Of a stretch of 64,000 nucleotides of DNA, positions 62,592 through 64,000 are shown one piece after another. The stretch covers positions 1,364,001 to 1,428,000 of the forward strand of contig NZ_CP094527.1 of assembly GCF_022811725.1 (NCBI RefSeq), written 5' to 3'. The translations under genes and the position numbers were made by a program. How positions within the stretch are numbered: the stretch's first letter is position 1; each line of letters begins with the position of its first letter. Below the pieces are notes generated by a model. It searched no databases. It was given only the letters and a program-made list of their open reading frames with translations, and was not told the DNA's origin. This stretch comes from Mucilaginibacter sp. SMC90 (GTDB taxonomy: Bacteria > Bacteroidota > Bacteroidia > Sphingobacteriales > Sphingobacteriaceae).

Positions 62592-64000
62592 ATGAAAACT
62601 TTAAGCATCAGCATGTTGTTTATCTGCCTTCTACAAGGTGTAAAAGCGCAGGTATCAGGCCGGGTAACTACCTCCAATGGTCAGCCTTTAGCATATGTAA
62701 CCGTATCGCTTATTAAAGCGGCAGATTCATCATCAGTTAAAAGTATGCTTACCACAGAGCAGGGTGGATATAGTATTGCAGATGTATCTGCCGGAAAGTA
62801 TCGCCTAAAATTAAGTAGCATTGGCTATCAAACATGGTTTTCAGCGTCTTTTGATATTAGCGGCAGCAAGGATGCAAAGTACCTCGCCGTTATTGTGATG
62901 AAAGAGGATACCCGGCAGTTAGGGGAGGTTGTAGTACGCGGCAGCAAGCCGTTATATCAGCAGCGAAGCGACGGCTTAGTGGTAAATGTGGAGAACAGTA
63001 TACTTACCAAAGGCAGCACCGCTTTGGAGGTATTAGAGCGCTCGCCGGGGGTAGCTATCGATCACCGTGACAACGGGATTTCCCTGAATGGCAAAGGCGG
63101 TGCTACGGTTATGATTAACGGAAAGCTAATACGGATGCCGCTTGCACAGGTTATGAACCTGCTAAATGGCACAAATGCAGATAACATTGAAAAGATAGAA
63201 TTGCTAAGCACCCCGCCCGCCGGGTACGACGCCGAAGGAAGTGCCGGAATCATTAATATTGTAATGAAAAAAAGCAAAAAGCCGGGTACCAACGGTTCAT
63301 ACTCTTTAACCGGTGGGTACGGCATGGGCGAAAAAGGTACCGCCGGCATCAACCTCAATCATAATACTAAAAATGTTAACCTGTATGGCTCATACACTTT
63401 TCAGCACGACAGAACCTATACCGATCTTTTTATAACAGGCAGCCAGTATATGCCTTTCATTGGCGGTAATGCCGAAGTGGAGTTTTACACCAAAACCAAA
63501 CGGGTTAGTAATAACCATAATGCTACATTAGGTACCGATATCAAACTGGATACTCAAACTACATTGAGCGCCAGTGTAAGTTACAATAACATCCACTCGC
63601 CCAATTACACTTACAGTAATGCAGGGTACAATATCCTGCCCGATTCATTATTGAGGTATATTGGGAATATTAATGGTAACAACCGTTTAAATAACATTAC
63701 AAATTCGCTTAGCATTGAACGGGTACTTAAGGGAGGAGAAAAGATTGGCCTGGAAGCCGACTATATTCATTACAATAGCAATGCCCCAACTCAGGTTAAT
63801 ACATCGTTCGTAAATAAACATGGTGAGCAGGTTTATGCCAGCAACAGTGTAAGTGCTCAACAGCAACGGGGATTTGCCAATACCACTATCAACGTAGTGG
63901 TGTTTAAGGCCGATTATACCAATCAGTTATCGCCATTGTTGAAACTGGAAACGGGTATTAAGGGCACACATACCGGCAGCTCAAGTTCATCGGGTATCGA
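62592..64000 (+). CDS. TonB-dependent-receptor-like outer-membrane beta-barrel protein (partial)
   Basis: An open frame of at least 469 codons from the ATG at 62592 runs off the right edge. Signal peptide ~1-19 (MLFICLLQGVKAQ). It continues with a carboxypeptidase-regulatory-like domain (VSGRVTTSNGQPLAYVTVSL) and a plug-like region (VVVRGSKPLYQQRSDGLVVNVENS, GKGGATVMINGKLIRMP, NIEKIELLSTPPAGYDAEGSAGIINIV), then barrel strands. This is the same class as the receptor at 7116-9830 but without an STN domain. Divergent from the LytS/LytTR pair, which may regulate it. Confidence 0.88.
   Translation, partial: MKTLSISMLFICLLQGVKAQVSGRVTTSNGQPLAYVTVSLIKAADSSSVKSMLTTEQGGYSIADVSAGKYRLKLSSIGYQTWFSASFDISGSKDAKYLAVIVMKEDTRQLGEVVVRGSKPLYQQRSDGLVVNVENSILTKGSTALEVLERSPGVAIDHRDNGISLNGKGGATVMINGKLIRMPLAQVMNLLNGTNADNIEKIELLSTPPAGYDAEGSAGIINIVMKKSKKPGTNGSYSLTGGYGMGEKGTAGINLNHNTKNVNLYGSYTFQHDRTYTDLFITGSQYMPFIGGNAEVEFYTKTKRVSNNHNATLGTDIKLDTQTTLSASVSYNNIHSPNYTYSNAGYNILPDSLLRYIGNINGNNRLNNITNSLSIERVLKGGEKIGLEADYIHYNSNAPTQVNTSFVNKHGEQVYASNSVSAQQQRGFANTTINVVVFKADYTNQLSPLLKLETGIKGTHTGSSSSSGI

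Overview
The window comes from a Bacteroidota chromosome, most likely Sphingobacteriaceae and Mucilaginibacter-like. Supporting signs are several SusC/TonB-type receptors, FecR/ECF sigma pairs, a SusCD locus, GH92, DUF417 and FISUMP proteins, and promoters of the Bacteroidota form TTG-N18-21-TAnnTTTG. The genus is inferred from gene content; there is no rRNA here to test it. The only RNA gene found is tRNA-Asn(GTT). No CRISPR array or intact insertion sequence was seen.

Layout. 1-1851: ECF sigma factor, FecR anti-sigma factor and the first codons of a TonB receptor that leaves the window. 2148-13655: a tRNA-Asn-associated accessory region. The tRNA 3' end is repeated exactly at 13422-13435, and two decayed serine-recombinase C-termini (3052-3518 and about 13436-13655) lie beside tRNA-tail-like sequence. 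The region carries a DUF4304 protein, a TetR regulator with a metallo-beta-lactamase-fold hydrolase, an M28 peptidase, a second ECF/FecR/TonB-receptor module and a GH18-like secreted protein. 13728-25232: an AraC-type regulator fused in frame to a MacB/FtsX-type permease, a small membrane protein, a TolC-RND-adaptor efflux operon and an MgtC/DUF4010 membrane protein. 25407-32919: DoxX, thioesterase, Tat-type M19 dipeptidase, calcineurin-like phosphoesterase, Tat-type alpha/beta hydrolase and a GH92 mannosidase.

32930-33325 is a gene-free block of nested inverted repeats. 33593-35099: AraC regulator plus DUF417 (RclC-like) protein. 35368-42465: DUF1684 lipoprotein-like protein, M16 peptidase and a large VIT/vWA/TonB-plug/TPR/DUF2135 chimera. 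42711-50326: a SusCD-type utilisation locus read leftwards (discoidin-like lipoprotein, SusC, SusD, then two HExxH zinc-peptidase-like proteins behind an internal terminator). Upstream of it are three palindromic operator-like sites spaced 83 and 84 bp apart. 51131-60178: mostly single genes (DUF1275, dienelactone hydrolase, DUF4342, Gfo/Idh/MocA oxidoreductase, class V aminotransferase, GNAT, MocR regulator, FISUMP lipoprotein, DUF1801). 60219-62089: a LytS/LytTR two-component pair divergent from a TonB-type outer-membrane protein that runs off the right edge.

The dominant theme is sensing and import of extracellular polymers or peptides: surface signalling through ECF/FecR, TonB-linked import, and secreted peptidases and glycosidases. 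Envelope efflux and stress functions sit between these loci. The features most worth follow-up are the repeatedly used tRNA-Asn site, the regulator-permease fusion, the VIT/plug chimera and the phased operators before the SusCD locus.
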